From: Acidobacteriota bacterium
GTDB lineage: Bacteria > Acidobacteriota > Blastocatellia > UBA7656
Assembly: GCA_040754075.1 (NCBI GenBank)
Contig: JBFMDH010000015.1
Coordinates: 1-64,000 of the forward strand
Length of the DNA: 64,000 nt
Reading direction: 5' to 3'
Below, piece after piece: positions 19,601 to 29,235 of the stretch. The first letter of the stretch is position 1. Every line of letters starts with the position of its first letter. The notes under the pieces are model-generated. The model was not told where the DNA came from and did not search any database. It worked only from the letters and a program-made list of their open reading frames with translations. Position numbers and translations under genes: made by a program.

Positions 19601-22499
19601 CTATCTCGGCTCGCGCACCGTGATTACCGATGACACCGGCAATACGACATTCAGCGCGACGTTTACGCCCGCTGTGGCTATCGGCAGATTGATTACCGCA
19701 ACCGCAACGGAAAACAATAACACTTCGGAATTTTCGCTTGCGGTCGCCGTCGCCGATTCGAGCGCCTGCGCCACCTTGGAACTGTTGCCGACCAGCGATT
19801 CATTTTTTAATGCCGGAGGTAACGGCGCTTTCGATGTCATTAAAGCGACGGGCTGCGCGTGGACGGCGGTGAGCAACGCCGGTTGGATTACCAATGTCAG
19901 CCCGGCAAGCGGCACCGGCAACACCACCATCACTTACGTAGTTCAAGCCAATCCGAGCGGCGCGCGTTCGGGAACCATTACCGTAGGCGGGCAGACCTTT
20001 ACGGTTTACCAATCGGACAATCCCACGCTGGCGAGTCTGGCGAATGTCACGATCAACGCCTATGACAAAGGCGCATTGATTGAATGGCAAACCGCGAGCG
20101 AAGCCGATAATCTGGGATTCAATATCTATCGCGAAGCAGCAGGCAAACGCGCCTTGGTTAATACACAACTCATCGCCGGTTCGGCGCTCACTGCCTATCA
20201 GGTGTTGAACGCCGGTGACGCTTATGCCTGGTGGGACGCTTCGATTGCGGATTGCGGATCGCGGATTGCGGATTGTCAGAATGCCGCGTATTGGCTGGAA
20301 GACGTAGACCTGGCAGGGCGCAAAACATTGCACGGTCCCTTCTATGCCAAATGGGTTGGCGGCATGCCGCCTGCGCGTTCACAGGCGGCATTGTTGAGCC
20401 AGTTCACACCGTTATCGTCCGAGGCGTCGAAAACCTCTGAAGTGACGGCGACAGTTTCGCGCAGGACTTTACCGCCTTCACCCAATCCGCTGGCTGCACA
20501 AACGGCGGTTAAACTTTCTATTAACCGTGAAGGCTGGTATCGCGTAACGCAGGCGGAACTCATTGCCGCAGGACTCTCAAAGGACGCCAACCCCGCGCGC
20601 TTGCAGATGTTCGTGGATGGGGTGGAGATTCCTATCCAGGTTTCAACCAATAAAGACGGGCTTTTTGATAAACATTCGTTCATTGAATTTTATGGTATCG
20701 GGTTAGACACGCCTTCGACAGCTTCACGCACTTACTGGCTGGTGGAAGGAAAACAGGCGGGTAAGCGCATCACACTGTCAAGAGGTGAAGGCGTGTCTAC
20801 GTTTTTAGATTCCTTCACCTGCACGGTTGAGCGGCGCGAGCGGTTGCTCTATTTTTCGGCGTTACTCAATGGTGAACGCGAAAACTTTTTCGGCGCGGTT
20901 GTCACCACCGAAGGCGTCGATCAGCCGCTTAACCTCAACCACGTTGCGCCATCAAAAGGGCAAACGATTCTTGAAGTCAACCTGCAAGGCGTCACCCTGC
21001 AAGCGCATCGCGTACTGGTGCAACTGAACGGCAATAACCTCGGCTATGTGGATTTCAACGGACAACAATCGGGCGCTACGAACTTTACCTTGCCGCATGC
21101 CTTGCTACGCGAAGGCGCAAATACCGTTCGGTTGCTGGCGCAACAAAACAGCAGCGACGTCAGTCTGGTTGAGGCGCTGCGCCTGACCTATCAACACACC
21201 TTCACCGCAGATAATGATGCGCTGACGTTAATCGCCAAAGGCGAGCAGCCCATCACCATCGACGGTTTTTCAACGAAAGCTATTCGGGTGTTCGATGTGA
21301 CCAATCCCGATTTGATTGTGGAGTTGCTTGGCAATATCGAAGCCCAAAAAGATGGCAGCTATCTGGTGACCGCTGTTCCCCTGGAAAAAGGCGAACGAAG
21401 ATTACTGGCGCTTGCTGATTCGCGAATTCAACACCCTGCATTGATACGCGCCAACCAACCGTCGAAATGGCGTGATAGCGCGCAAACGGCGGATTTGGTC
21501 GTTCTCACCACGCGCGAATTCTTTAATGCCATCGAACCTTTGCGCCTGGCGCGCGAAAAAGCCGGTTACAAGGTCGCGGTTATAGATGTCGAAGACCTCT
21601 ATGACGAATTCAATTTCGGGCATAAATCGTTGCGCGCCGTGAAAGACTTTTTCGCCTTCGCCAAAACCAATTGGAAAATTGCGCCGCGCTTTGTCCTTTT
21701 GGTTGGCGATGCTTCTTACGATGCCAGGAATTATCTGGGCTTCGGTGATTTCGATTTCGTGCCCACGGGACTGGTGGATACGCGATTTATGGAAACCGCC
21801 AGCGATGAATGGCTGGTCGATTTGAATGACGATGGCATTGGCGAAATTGCCATCGGGCGATTGCCGGTTCGCAATGCTGAAGAGGTCGCTGCGGTCATTG
21901 CCAAACTGCTGGTCGCGCCGCAGACCGGCTTAACTCAATCGGCGTTGCTCGTCAGTGACCGCAATGATGGGTTTGCTTTTGAACAGGCGAGCGCCGGTTT
22001 GCGTCCGCTTCTTCCAGCCGGAATTCGCATAGATGAACTTCGCCGCAGTCAATTTGATGACCTGACGGCAAAGAACAAACTTCTCGAAGCGCTCAATCGC
22101 GGGCAGAAACTGGTCAATTACATCGGGCACGGTTCGGCAAATCTCTGGCGCGGCAACTTGCTTTCGGCAACCCAGGCGCGCGCGCTCACGAATCAAAAAT
22201 TACCGGTATTCGTCATCATGAATTGTTTGAATGGTTATTTCCTCCACCCGACAACCGATTCCCTGGGTGAAGCGTTAATGAAAGCCGAGCGTGGCGGCGC
22301 GCTTGCGGTATGGACATCAAGCGGCATGACGCACCCGTCGCCCCAGGCTTCGGTAAATCAAGACCTCTATCGGTTATGGTTTGCCAATCAAACGTTGACG
22401 CTTGGCGAAGTCATTCAAAAAGCCAAAAGCCTGACAACCGATAGCGATATTCGCCGCACCTGGATTTTGCTTGGCGACCCGATGACCAGATGGAAGTAG
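13698..22499 (+). CDS. Giant secreted multi-domain gingipain-type (C25) cysteine peptidase
   Basis: A 2933-residue exported protein. In order (numbered from the ATG at 13698, which has GGAG upstream): N-terminal membrane/signal segment (about 15-38); YCF48/BNR-like propeller with GWAVG...TTDGG repeats (about 62-355); beta-helix region starting [11 protein letters not shown] (about 370-700); Big_2 Ig-like domain split by a YWTD-like propeller (about 770-1150); second Big_2 split by a Kelch propeller (about 1150-1515); a second beta-helix with repeating GNLISGN...VQGNYIGT units (about 1520-1910); a BACON-like domain (about 2020-2110); and a C-terminal C25 peptidase (about 2590-2933). Catalytic His2811 (IGHGS) and Cys2843 (NCLNGYF) are spaced as in gingipain R. 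It probably acts outside the cell on proteins or is processed itself. The strong start is the ATG; the frame also opens upstream at 13614. Confidence 0.9.
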   Translation: MLKALINTSSTLHKIFVLTNRWRFAAILVLMLGVIAPFSHPAESETYTNPEPQKNKADPQTAGWSQQTSNTTNNLFSVHFTSASQGWAVGFANTIVHTTDGGTNWTSVSSPGGVPVSSYLGVRFIDSNTGWVGGGSVVMHTSDAGANWQALVDVTATNFRNNLFATSATQAWSPVNRSGGRFFGRYTFNGTSVVEEIFDDLSGSSQFFDMYFTDPDNGWAVGFPGFIRRITNASTGTVTFTAQTSGTTNTLNGIFMLDANTGWTVGNGGVILKTTNGGTNWNAQTSGTTTNLRSVHFADANNGWAVGASGLILMSTDGGASWTPEASGVTTELRRVFFVDANTGYAAGATGTILKRTVGPTTLVVTNTNDSGAGSLRQAMLDANADVNTADTIIFNIPNTDPNFSDGVFTIAPTSALPVLRNNTTIDATTQTAFTGDTNLFGPEVVLNGGASSSGNGIQISGDGNIVKGLVINGWTNGSGVAIVYGTDNTPSDNQILDNYIGTNASATAAVANAGGVSVHGFGSPSVQATNNTIQNNVISGNTSSGISLCDAATTQILNNKIGTDKAGVCNLGNGMQGINLSCAGAPNNLFDSNTIAFNASDGIRLEPDYRFLATGMTGNKFTSNSMFANGGLGINLLPPPFGTIDGVTPNDACDADTGGNLLQNFPVLNAANSNTTSTRITGSLNSAANTTFTIEFFSNTVCDASGNGEGKTYLGSTTVSTDGSCNATIDITFPVVVSVGSFITATATDPANNTSEFSACVLVTSRPLVLVTVTPANPTIAVGQNRHFIATGTFDDGSLRVLNAQNLTSGNQNPMGVAVDATNIYWLEQSSGELKKMPKMGGAMTTLASGLSNPRLLVVNGDFLYFTEDTSPYRIGKIAISGGSITTLINVPPDLQDSLGAKGLAVDGTYVYWTEGCCGSGKVRKIPVGGGAATLLAQGVQGGNPKGLALDESFVYFVDWGCCCSGGIHRVSKAGGAVTALGTGLLCGPTNLAVDEDFVYWAEAGNVPGNSSVNKIAKSGGATIALAGGVESPVQVAIDAAYVYVTASGSSLVKKVPKAGGTAINLATNLNAPWGIAEDAAFIYCTERTAAPNGTVKKIDKLGAIWTSGTPAVASINANGVAQALANGATTITATSGSISGNTTLTVKTLTAINVTPTTACLGAGNTQAFTATGTFSDSSMQTLAGDSWQSLAALPSPRRLLSAAEFNGQIYIFGGEFNGARAETRAYNPSTNTWTDKANMPNATFVAAAAAPGNGKLYVFGGFTTINLVQEYDPVNNTWAMKSPMPTGRYALAAVALNGKVYAIGGQDGSNATNVVQEYDPATDTWTTKAPMPTARRTLAAAAVNGKIYAIGGAPDCCGGSQVNVVEEYDPIMNSWTTKAPLPTALQVSAGVAVNGKIYVCGGFTCCFTAFNTVYEYDPTSNNWTTKAPMPSARWQTQAVVADGKIYVVGGGDAASNALSANEAYTPLEVLWSSSNTTAATISQTGVATGMARGDTTITATSTSVAVSGNTMLHVAAVGNLNDSGTGSLRQAILDANSNAGTDTIDFCIPGAAPYTINLLAALPTITDPVIIDGKTQSGFVSSPIIELNGASAGAGANGLHITAGNSTMQGLVINRFSLHGILLETNGSNVIQCNYIGTDVNGSADLGNADSGVFINNAPNNTIGGITNAARNVIAGNDFRNLYINGAAAINNLVQGNYIGTNAAGAGALGGNYGVWISAASMNTVGGAVAGARNLISGNIVGVELTSGATNNQVQGNYIGTDVTGASAIANTLRGVHIQGGSSNNLIGGTVAGAGNLISGNTTQGILIEASGTSGNLVQGNFIGTQADGSSALGNGSPGVWIHDSASNNTIGGTAAGAGNVIAFNGWDGVFVGSGTGNSVRGNSIHSNTQLGIDLGADGVTANDVDDSDTGANNLQNFPVITSAISGGSNTVIQAALASTPNTIFTVDFYHNATADSSGYGEGQIYLGSRTVITDDTGNTTFSATFTPAVAIGRLITATATENNNTSEFSLAVAVADSSACATLELLPTSDSFFNAGGNGAFDVIKATGCAWTAVSNAGWITNVSPASGTGNTTITYVVQANPSGARSGTITVGGQTFTVYQSDNPTLASLANVTINAYDKGALIEWQTASEADNLGFNIYREAAGKRALVNTQLIAGSALTAYQVLNAGDAYAWWDASIADCGSRIADCQNAAYWLEDVDLAGRKTLHGPFYAKWVGGMPPARSQAALLSQFTPLSSEASKTSEVTATVSRRTLPPSPNPLAAQTAVKLSINREGWYRVTQAELIAAGLSKDANPARLQMFVDGVEIPIQVSTNKDGLFDKHSFIEFYGIGLDTPSTASRTYWLVEGKQAGKRITLSRGEGVSTFLDSFTCTVERRERLLYFSALLNGERENFFGAVVTTEGVDQPLNLNHVAPSKGQTILEVNLQGVTLQAHRVLVQLNGNNLGYVDFNGQQSGATNFTLPHALLREGANTVRLLAQQNSSDVSLVEALRLTYQHTFTADNDALTLIAKGEQPITIDGFSTKAIRVFDVTNPDLIVELLGNIEAQKDGSYLVTAVPLEKGERRLLALADSRIQHPALIRANQPSKWRDSAQTADLVVLTTREFFNAIEPLRLAREKAGYKVAVIDVEDLYDEFNFGHKSLRAVKDFFAFAKTNWKIAPRFVLLVGDASYDARNYLGFGDFDFVPTGLVDTRFMETASDEWLVDLNDDGIGEIAIGRLPVRNAEEVAAVIAKLLVAPQTGLTQSALLVSDRNDGFAFEQASAGLRPLLPAGIRIDELRRSQFDDLTAKNKLLEALNRGQKLVNYIGHGSANLWRGNLLSATQARALTNQKLPVFVIMNCLNGYFLHPTTDSLGEALMKAERGGALAVWTSSGMTHPSPQASVNQDLYRLWFANQTLTLGEVIQKAKSLTTDSDIRRTWILLGDPMTRWK
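20243..20277. repeat. Five tandem heptamers (GATTGCG) inside the giant peptidase gene
   Basis: Units are GATTGCG, GATTGCG, GATCGCG, GATTGCG, GATTGTC. They keep the frame open and encode the segment [12 protein letters not shown] between YAWWDA and AYWLEDVDL, which would normally be adjacent in this type of domain. Confidence 0.85.
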
Positions 22500-22910
22500 T
22501 CAGCCAAGCCGCCTTTGTGGAGTGATGGTTTTCGTATGGGCAAGTCGGTAGAGGTGCTTGTCAACTTACGAGTCCGTCGCTCCACATACCTTTACGCAAG
22601 AAATACAAACAAACGGGTCGCGGATGATGGCTAGGTTTGAGCGATGGTTGGCTTCGTGTTGGAGCAGGCATGCGCGACGCCGGAATTTGGCGTGCTGCGA
22701 CAGTAGCGTCATACTCTGCGATGCAGCTTTAGCGTTGAGATAAAACCCTTTCAGGTTTGATGAGTAATTCCGCCATTTTGCGATTAATGCCAAAGCGGTG
22801 ACCGGTCACTGCGCTCCAAAGAAAGTTTTTGCACCCTCAAAATCCCTTGCCTAAAACCGAAACTGCAAAGAAAATCCAGTTTGAGAAATATTGCAAAGGC
22901 GGGTCTGTTG
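22500..22910. other. Intergenic region without a recognised gene
   Basis: No convincing coding region was found. It holds a perfect 12-bp palindrome GTGACCGGTCAC (22798-22809) and a stretch at 22519-22583 whose ends can pair over 7 bp like an acceptor stem, but it lacks a proper T arm and is not called a tRNA. Confidence 0.4.
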
Positions 22911-23258
22911 ATGATGTCCGTTGCGATTCTTAAAGAAGTCAGTGCCTTGCTTTCACTTGAACAGGTGATGAAGTGGATGCTCACCCGCACCCCGGCGGCG
23001 AAACTGGTGAACCTGATTGCCCAGGACGAATTCACCCACGATGTGATTATCCGCATTGAAGAAAAAACTTTTCTGGTGTTTGATACCACCTGACTTGGCG
23101 CGATTCGGGCAGTTGCCCTGTGGGAACATCAACCGACCGCCGATGAAATTTTAGAACAGCGGTTAGCCAGGGGGTGGACACCTACGCCGACTATGACCAA
23201 TGACGGCGATGTGGTGATGGGACACGCCGCCTGTCTGGTGAAGCAACCCGGTAAATAA
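22911..23258 (+). pseudogene. Conserved-looking ORF interrupted by one in-frame TGA (pseudogene, or recoded/selenocysteine gene)
   Basis: From the ATG at 22911 the frame reads MMSVAILKEVSALLSLEQV and onward to FLVFDTT, then TGA (23091-23093). It continues without further stops as LGAIRAVALWEHQPTADEIL to a TAA at 23258, ending HAACLVKQPGK. Both halves have the composition of one small soluble protein of about 115 residues. The family is not one I can name. A 4-bp hairpin GGGC-AGTT-GCCC (23107-23118) begins 13 nt after the TGA, with its loop 17 nt after it, which falls within the loose rules for a bacterial SECIS. A point mutation to TGA in a decaying gene is the simpler explanation. Confidence 0.5.
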
Positions 23259-23309
23259 GCTTTTCAAATCGCTCAGTGGAAACTCATTCTTCGATTCAGG
23301 ATTTCCTTT

Positions 23310-24734
23310 ATGACAAAAAAAGTCTCTTTAATCGTTGTGGTTTTATCGCTCTTGTTTTCGGTGACGCTGAACGCCCAGCAGAAGCTTTCAGCTAAGAAAG
23401 CATCATCAACGAAACCGGCAAGCGCCAAACTCAACCCGCAGATTCAAAAAATCCTCAGTGAAATTTCTGCCAAAAATATCGAAGCGACGATTCGCAAACT
23501 GGTCAGTTTCGGCACTCGTCATTCGCTTTCGGACACGCAGAGCGAGACGCGCGGCATCGGCGCTGCCCGGCGTTGGATTAAAGCCGAAATGGAAGGCTAC
23601 GCGAAAGACGCGGGCGGCAGGCTTCAGGTCGAATTCGATTCCTTCATTCAACCGGCCGGCGGGCGCGTCAATAAACCGACGGAACTTGTCAATGTGGTCG
23701 CGACCTTGCCCGGCAAACAGCCTGAATCGCAAGACCGCATTTATGTCGTCAGCGGGCATTACGATTCGTGTGTGTGCGCGCAGGATACAATGGATGCGAC
23801 AAGCGACGCGCCGGGCGCAAACGATGATGCGTCGGGAACCGCTGCGGTGATGGAGATGGCGCGCGTCATGTCAAAATATGAATTCGATGCGACGCTGGTG
23901 TTTATGACGGTTGCCGCCGAAGAACAAGGTTTGCTTGGCGCAGGGCACTGGGCGGAGATGGCTAAGCAGAAAGGCTGGAACGTCGCAGGCATGATTACCA
24001 ACGACATCATCGGCAGTTCACGCGCCGAAGACGGACATATTGACGATAAACAGGTGCGCTTGTTTGCCGAAGGGGTGCCGCCGCTTGCGCAACTTACGCC
24101 GGAACTGCGCACCCAGTTGCAAACCGGCGGCGAAAACGATTTGCCGACCCGCCAACTGGCGCGCTACATCAAAGAAACCGGCGAGCGTTATCTGAGAGGT
24201 TTCAAAGTCAATGTGATTTATCGCAAAGACCGTTACCTGCGCGGCGGCGACCATTCGCCGTTTTTAGAGCGCGGCTTTGCGGCAGTGCGGATGACCGAGC
24301 CGAACGAAGATTACAAACACCAGCATCAGAAAATTCGCGAAGACAACGGCGTAAAATATGGCGATTTGCCGGAGTTTGTGGATTTCAATTATGTCGCCCA
24401 GGTCGCCCGCGTCAATGCTGCGGCGCTGGCAAGCCTGGCGCTCGCTCCGGCTGCGCCAAAGAAGGTCGAGATGGAAACCGCGCGGCTTGAAAACGACACG
24501 ACCATTCGCTGGGAAGCTAATCGTGAGCCTGACCTTGCCGGCTACCGAATCGTCTGGCGCGATACCACCGCGCCGTTTTGGACGAATGCGGTGATGGTCG
24601 GCAATGTCACGCGCTATACGGTTAAGAATATGTCAAAGGACAATTACTTTTTCGGCGTGCAGGCGGTTGATAAAGACGGCAATGTGAGCATGGCGGTTTA
24701 CCCGACGCCCTATCGTCCGCAACGAAGACAGTGA
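23310..24734 (+). CDS. Secreted M28-family zinc aminopeptidase with C-terminal fibronectin III-like domain
   Basis: A 474-residue exported metallopeptidase. Residues 1-22 are a Sec signal peptide ending LNAQ. The M28 domain (about 55-385) shows the two-zinc ligand set in order: GHYDS (His150), GANDDASG (bridging Asp172), EEQGLLG (catalytic Glu204 and Glu205), NDIIG, and GGDHSPF near 317. A fibronectin III-like module follows (about 395-474). It should remove N-terminal residues from peptides in the periplasm or outside. It is probably its own transcription unit. Confidence 0.9.
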   Translation: MTKKVSLIVVVLSLLFSVTLNAQQKLSAKKASSTKPASAKLNPQIQKILSEISAKNIEATIRKLVSFGTRHSLSDTQSETRGIGAARRWIKAEMEGYAKDAGGRLQVEFDSFIQPAGGRVNKPTELVNVVATLPGKQPESQDRIYVVSGHYDSCVCAQDTMDATSDAPGANDDASGTAAVMEMARVMSKYEFDATLVFMTVAAEEQGLLGAGHWAEMAKQKGWNVAGMITNDIIGSSRAEDGHIDDKQVRLFAEGVPPLAQLTPELRTQLQTGGENDLPTRQLARYIKETGERYLRGFKVNVIYRKDRYLRGGDHSPFLERGFAAVRMTEPNEDYKHQHQKIREDNGVKYGDLPEFVDFNYVAQVARVNAAALASLALAPAAPKKVEMETARLENDTTIRWEANREPDLAGYRIVWRDTTAPFWTNAVMVGNVTRYTVKNMSKDNYFFGVQAVDKDGNVSMAVYPTPYRPQRRQ

Positions 24735-24873
24735 AAAAGGGGAGAAAGGGAGCAAGCGAGAAGGGGCGATTCAAGCTTGGTTCACTTTTATTGCAGATTA
24801 TAAATACCACAACCCGTTGAGCGCCGGTCTCTGACCGTCGTAAAGTCATGGATTTATCAATATAAGGACAGTA

Positions 24874-25617
24874 ATGCAGGAATACATCAAAGAAGCGCAG
24901 GCGTTTATTCAATCGGAACGTGACGGCATGCTTTGCACCTTGTCACGCCGTTTGGAAGGTTTTCCGTTCGGTTCAATTGCGCCCTTTGCGCTCACTGATG
25001 CGGGCGAGCCGTTGATTTTAATCAGCGACATTGCCGAACATACGCGCAATGTTCGCGCCGATGCCCGCGTCAGTTTTCTCATTCAGGATTCAAAAGCCGT
25101 AGACCAGCAAGCCGCCGCCCGCGCCACGCTTGTCGGTTATGCGTTGCCGGTGTCGGAACCGTTCATCGAAGATGCGCGCAATCGTTATCTGAGCGCCGTG
25201 CCCGGTGCCGCCAGCTATTTTGCGATGCATGATTTTTCACTCTTTCGCATTCACACCTTGCAGGTGCGCTTCATTGGCGGGTTTGGCAACATCTACTGGA
25301 TTGACGGCAAAGAGATGTTTGATCGTTCGGGCGACGCAAAATTCGATGCGATAGCGCCGCACGCCGAAGGCATCTGTAAACACATGAACGAAGACCACGA
25401 AGCCGCAATGATTGCTTACGCCAAAGCTTTTGCCGCAACCCAAGCCGAAAGCGCCAGGATGCTGCGCGTTGATAGTTATGGTTTCGACCTGATTGCCATC
25501 GAAAAAGGCATGCACAAACCCCTTCGTTTGAATTTCCCCGCGCCGGTTACGACTACCGAAGAGTTACGCCAAGCCACGGTGGCAATGGTTCGACAGGCGC
25601 AACAAATCATTGGTTAA
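24874..25617 (+). CDS. HugZ-like flavin/haem-associated protein (PNPOx-type split barrel plus DUF2470)
   Basis: The 247-residue protein has a pyridoxamine-phosphate-oxidase-like FMN barrel (about 5-140; DGMLCTLSRR, FPFGSIAPFALTD, LISDIAEHTRN) followed by a DUF2470 domain (about 165-245; KHMNEDHEAAMIAYAK). This is the arrangement of HugZ-type haem utilisation or degradation proteins. The HMNEDH motif is the usual mark of the second domain. No haem transporter is nearby, so the physiological substrate is unproven. Confidence 0.85.
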   Translation: MQEYIKEAQAFIQSERDGMLCTLSRRLEGFPFGSIAPFALTDAGEPLILISDIAEHTRNVRADARVSFLIQDSKAVDQQAAARATLVGYALPVSEPFIEDARNRYLSAVPGAASYFAMHDFSLFRIHTLQVRFIGGFGNIYWIDGKEMFDRSGDAKFDAIAPHAEGICKHMNEDHEAAMIAYAKAFAATQAESARMLRVDSYGFDLIAIEKGMHKPLRLNFPAPVTTTEELRQATVAMVRQAQQIIG

Positions 25618-25766
25618 TTACAACCTGATAGCTAACCGGCTTATTTATAGAAAATAATCAATAGTCTGTTTCAGAGCTTTTGGCTTGAAGTCTTATCTTG
25701 AAGTTGAATGTAGCGGTTGAATATTAATTATAGATAATCTGTTTCGGATGATTTGAAAAGTATGTT

Positions 25767-26576
25767 ATGATGCTGTTTATGCAGAATAATCTCACGACGA
25801 CTTCTTATCTGGTCTTAGGTTTGGTGGCGCGACTCGGCGCAGCGACGCCTTATGATTTGAAGCGCGCGGTCTATCACACGGTCGAATATTTCTGGGCGTT
25901 TCCGCATTCGCAACTTTATGCCGAACCTGACCGTCTGAAAAAAGCCGGATATCTGAAAGAGTCGCGAGAACGCAGCGGGCGGCGGCGCAGAACCTTTACG
26001 ATTACCGAAAGCGGTCGCGCGGCGCTCGCAAATTGGCTGCGCGAACCGACCGAGGAACCCATCGAAATTCGCGACCTGGCGCTTTTGAAACTCTATTTCG
26101 GCGAACTCGCAACCGCTGCCGATGTTCAAACGCTCGCCGCGCAACAACTCAACTTGCATCAAGCGCGGCTCGCCGAATATGAAGCGCTTCGTCAGACGCG
26201 GCAACTTGACGAAGCCGGGGCGAGATTTCCTTTAGCGGTTCTCGATATGGGAATGCTTTTTGAGCGCGCCGCCCTGGCGTTCTGGCAAACCATTATCAAC
26301 GACCCGCCAGGCGCAGGTAAACGGCTGCAACCGGCAAGTGAGTTTACAAAGGTCGCGAAGAACCGCGCGAGTCAATTACCAAGCGCAAAAGCGCGCAATC
26401 GTGTGCCAATCGGTGAAGCGGACAAATCGGTAGAGGCGCAACCCCACAAGGCGCAAATTTTTGGTGAGCCGGAGGTTGAATCGTTCGTTGAAGACTTTGA
26501 AAAAGCGACAACCGAAAAATTTGCCGAAGAGACAAATTCATCTCTTGAAGAAACCTTACCCGACCATCTTTTATAA
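25767..26576 (+). CDS. PadR-family transcriptional regulator with C-terminal extension
   Basis: Residues 5-95 form the PadR winged helix (SYLVLGLVARLGAATPYDLK, PHSQLYAEPDRLKKAGYLKE, RRTFTITESG), and about 95-180 the dimerising helices. The last 90 residues are a low-complexity, acidic tail not usual for the family. Three in-frame ATGs lie within the first 15 bp-spaced codons, so the exact start is unsure. The AT-rich 150 bp before it probably hold its promoter. It converges with lpxB, with only 4 bp between the stop codons. The ligand is unknown. Confidence 0.88.
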   Translation: MMLFMQNNLTTTSYLVLGLVARLGAATPYDLKRAVYHTVEYFWAFPHSQLYAEPDRLKKAGYLKESRERSGRRRRTFTITESGRAALANWLREPTEEPIEIRDLALLKLYFGELATAADVQTLAAQQLNLHQARLAEYEALRQTRQLDEAGARFPLAVLDMGMLFERAALAFWQTIINDPPGAGKRLQPASEFTKVAKNRASQLPSAKARNRVPIGEADKSVEAQPHKAQIFGEPEVESFVEDFEKATTEKFAEETNSSLEETLPDHLL

Positions 26577-26580
26577 CTTT

Positions 26581-27759
26581 TTATTTATCGATGAGGCGCA
26601 TCACTGCGCGGGCGGCGCGTTCGGGAACCGACCCCTCGCCGGTTTCCAGCTTTCTGCGAACTTCTGCGAGGTCTTCGCGCATCTGCATCAGTCGCCTTGA
26701 ATCGCCTGACACTTCTTGAACAGTTTCGGCAATACGTTCGCCTGTGCAGTCATGTTGTATGAGTTCAGGCATAATGCGACGCCCGGCAATCAAGTTGACC
26801 ATGCCAAAGGTATCGAGTTGAATGAGCGGGCGAATCAGTCGCCAATTGATTTCCGACCCGCGATAGACAATCACCATAGGGGTTCCGGCAAGCGCCGTCT
26901 CGACGGTTGCCGTGCCGCTTGCGACGACCGCAAACGCCGCGTGCCCCAGGGCATTATAGGTGTCGCGTTCGATTATCGTTACTTCAACACCGGAATCTTT
27001 AATCGCTTTTTCAATGGTTTCGCGGGAAACCGTTGACGCCAGCGGCAAAATAAATTGCGGAGCATTCAATTGACGGGCTGCTTTGAGCATTTCCGGCAAA
27101 TGGTAATGAATCTCTTTGTGACGGCTGCCCGGAAGCAGAGCGATAAACGGGCGCGAAGCATCGAGTCCATGTTGGCTGGCAAAGGCTTCGCGTGTAAGGG
27201 TGAGGCGCACGGCTTCAACCAACGGATGACCGATGTATTCAACATCAATGTTTTGATTTTTATAAAACGCCTCTTCAAACGGCAGGATGACGAGCATTTT
27301 ATCGACATCGCGTTTCAAGGCGTTGACGCGATACCGCCGCCATGCCCAGACCTGCGGGCTGATGTAATAAATGATTTTGCAACCTTCGCGATGTAACTTT
27401 TTGGCGACTCGCATATTGAAATCGGGCCAATCAACCAGTACGACGGCATCGGGTTTTCGTATCCTTGCCGCGTGAATCAACTTGCGAAATGCGCCGTAGA
27501 GTTTGCCAAGCGCGCCAATGATTTCAGGAATGCCGATGATGGCGACCTCACGCGCATCGACTAAAGTTTCAACGCCTGCGGCGCGCATCTCTTCGCCGCC
27601 TGACCCGAAAAAAGTGAACTCGGTTTCGGGAAAAAGTTTGACGAGCGCGCGCGCCAAAGCCGCGCCATGTTTATCGCCTGAAGCTTCGCCTGCGACAATC
27701 ATGATAGTTCGTTGATGGGTTTTTATCGGTGGTGTCGAAATCGTTTCAGCCTGAGTCAT
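26581..27759 (-). CDS. lpxB: Lipid-A-disaccharide synthase
   Basis: The 392-residue enzyme joins UDP-diacylglucosamine to lipid X, giving the lipid A disaccharide at the inner membrane. Family motifs are GEASGDKHGAALA near the N-terminus, VLVDWPDFNMRVAKK, YYISPQVWAWRRYR, GHPLVEAV and LLPGSRHKEI. Its presence implies a lipopolysaccharide outer membrane. The gene is divergent from the phosphofructokinase gene at 27895 and is not clustered with other lpx genes here. Confidence 0.95.
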   Translation of the reverse strand: MTQAETISTPPIKTHQRTIMIVAGEASGDKHGAALARALVKLFPETEFTFFGSGGEEMRAAGVETLVDAREVAIIGIPEIIGALGKLYGAFRKLIHAARIRKPDAVVLVDWPDFNMRVAKKLHREGCKIIYYISPQVWAWRRYRVNALKRDVDKMLVILPFEEAFYKNQNIDVEYIGHPLVEAVRLTLTREAFASQHGLDASRPFIALLPGSRHKEIHYHLPEMLKAARQLNAPQFILPLASTVSRETIEKAIKDSGVEVTIIERDTYNALGHAAFAVVASGTATVETALAGTPMVIVYRGSEINWRLIRPLIQLDTFGMVNLIAGRRIMPELIQHDCTGERIAETVQEVSGDSRRLMQMREDLAEVRRKLETGEGSVPERAARAVMRLIDK

Positions 27760-27894
27760 GAGTTGCCTTAACCAGCGTGAGCACGATTATAAATTCATGC
27801 AAGTCGCCCTTCAAAATTAAAACTTATTTCAAAATAAATAAAACGAATCTCGCGGGGTTATGAAGAGTGATGAGTTTGAGGGTACAATGGCGCT

Positions 27895-29142
27895 ATGTCA
27901 GCAAAACCTGTTTTAGCAATTGTCGTAGGCGGCGGTCCCGCGCCCGGTATCAATGCGGTGATTTCGGCTGCCGCCATCGAAGCCATCAACGAAGGCTTTG
28001 AGGTAGTCGGCGTACAGGACGGATTCAAATTTCTGATGCGCGAAGATGCTTCAAAGATTCGTCCGCTTACCATTGATGATGTATCGCGCATTCATCTCGA
28101 TGGCGGCTCGGTGCTCGGCACGGCGCGCGATAACCCGACGAAATCCGCCGCCGCGATTCAAGCGGTCGTCAAAACTTTGCGCTCGAAAAGTGTCACCCAT
28201 CTGGTCACTATTGGCGGCGATGACACGGCGCTCTCTTCAAGGTACGTTTCGGAAAATTCCGACGGGCAGATTCGTGTCGTCCATGTTCCCAAAACCATTG
28301 ATAACGATTTGCCACTACCGGCGCACATCCCGACATTCGGTTATCAAACCGCGCGGCATGTTGGCGTCGAACTGGTTCACAATCTCATGGAAGATGCGCG
28401 CTCGACCAAACGTTGGTACGTTGTCGTGGCGATGGGCAGAAAAGCCGGATACCTCGCACTGGGCATCGGCAAAGCCGCAGGCGCAACGCTTACCTTGATT
28501 GGCGAAGAGTTCCGCCGCGACGTTGTGTCGTTTAAAGAAATCTGCGACATCGTTGAAGGCTCGATTATCAAACGCCGCGCCATGCGTAGACATTTCGGCG
28601 TGGTGATTCTTGCCGAAGGGTTGATTGAAAAACTCGACCCGCAGGAACTTGCAGACTTGCAGGACGTCGAACGCGATGAACACGGGCACATACGCTTTGC
28701 CGAAGTCGATTTGGCGCGCAAGGTCAAAGCCGAAGTGCAGGGAAGGTTATCTATGCGCGGCATTCGCGTCACCATCACCAATAAAAATATCGGTTATGAA
28801 CTGAGATGCGCCGACCCCATTCCATTCGATGCGGCTTACTGTCGCGACCTGGGTTACAGCGCCATTCGCTTTTTGCTCGGCGGCGCAAGCGGCGCGATGG
28901 TGAGCATTCAAGGCGGGCGATTGACGCCGATTTCCTTCGATGAATTGCGCGACCCGGCAACCGGTAAAACCCGTGTGCGTCAGGTCAATGTCGATAGCGA
29001 AGGGTTCCGCGTGGCTCGCGAATACATGATTCGTTTGCAGGCATCCGATTTTGCCGACGCCGATTGGGTGGAAAAAATGGCAAAAGCCGGACATTTAAGT
29101 GTCGAAGAGTTTCACAACAAATTTGATTATTTGGGTAAATAA
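27895..29142 (+). CDS. Phosphofructokinase, probably pyrophosphate-dependent (copy 1)
   Basis: A 415-residue PfkA-superfamily enzyme. GGDD (107-110) replaces the GGDGS of ATP-dependent enzymes, and PKTIDND (132-138) has Lys133 where ATP enzymes have Gly. Both changes mark use of pyrophosphate. MGRKAGYLALGIGKAAGAT contacts the sugar phosphate. It phosphorylates fructose 6-phosphate and can run in reverse. It is followed at 94 bp by a paralogue of the same length. The first conserved motif, GGGPAPGIN, is intact. Confidence 0.9.
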   Translation: MSAKPVLAIVVGGGPAPGINAVISAAAIEAINEGFEVVGVQDGFKFLMREDASKIRPLTIDDVSRIHLDGGSVLGTARDNPTKSAAAIQAVVKTLRSKSVTHLVTIGGDDTALSSRYVSENSDGQIRVVHVPKTIDNDLPLPAHIPTFGYQTARHVGVELVHNLMEDARSTKRWYVVVAMGRKAGYLALGIGKAAGATLTLIGEEFRRDVVSFKEICDIVEGSIIKRRAMRRHFGVVILAEGLIEKLDPQELADLQDVERDEHGHIRFAEVDLARKVKAEVQGRLSMRGIRVTITNKNIGYELRCADPIPFDAAYCRDLGYSAIRFLLGGASGAMVSIQGGRLTPISFDELRDPATGKTRVRQVNVDSEGFRVAREYMIRLQASDFADADWVEKMAKAGHLSVEEFHNKFDYLGK

Positions 29143-29194
29143 TAATTTTGTCATTGGTCATCAGTCATTGATCATTTGCAATTTACTCCTGTAA

Positions 29195-29228
<34 letters not shown>

Positions 29229-29235
29229 AATTCAT

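Noticed and set aside
22519-22583. tRNA-like stretch whose ends pair over 7 bp (GGAGTGA with TCGCTCC) and that contains AGTCGGTAGAGG
   Set aside because: It is only 65 nt long, the T arm cannot form and no clear anticodon stem exists; chance or a decayed remnant.
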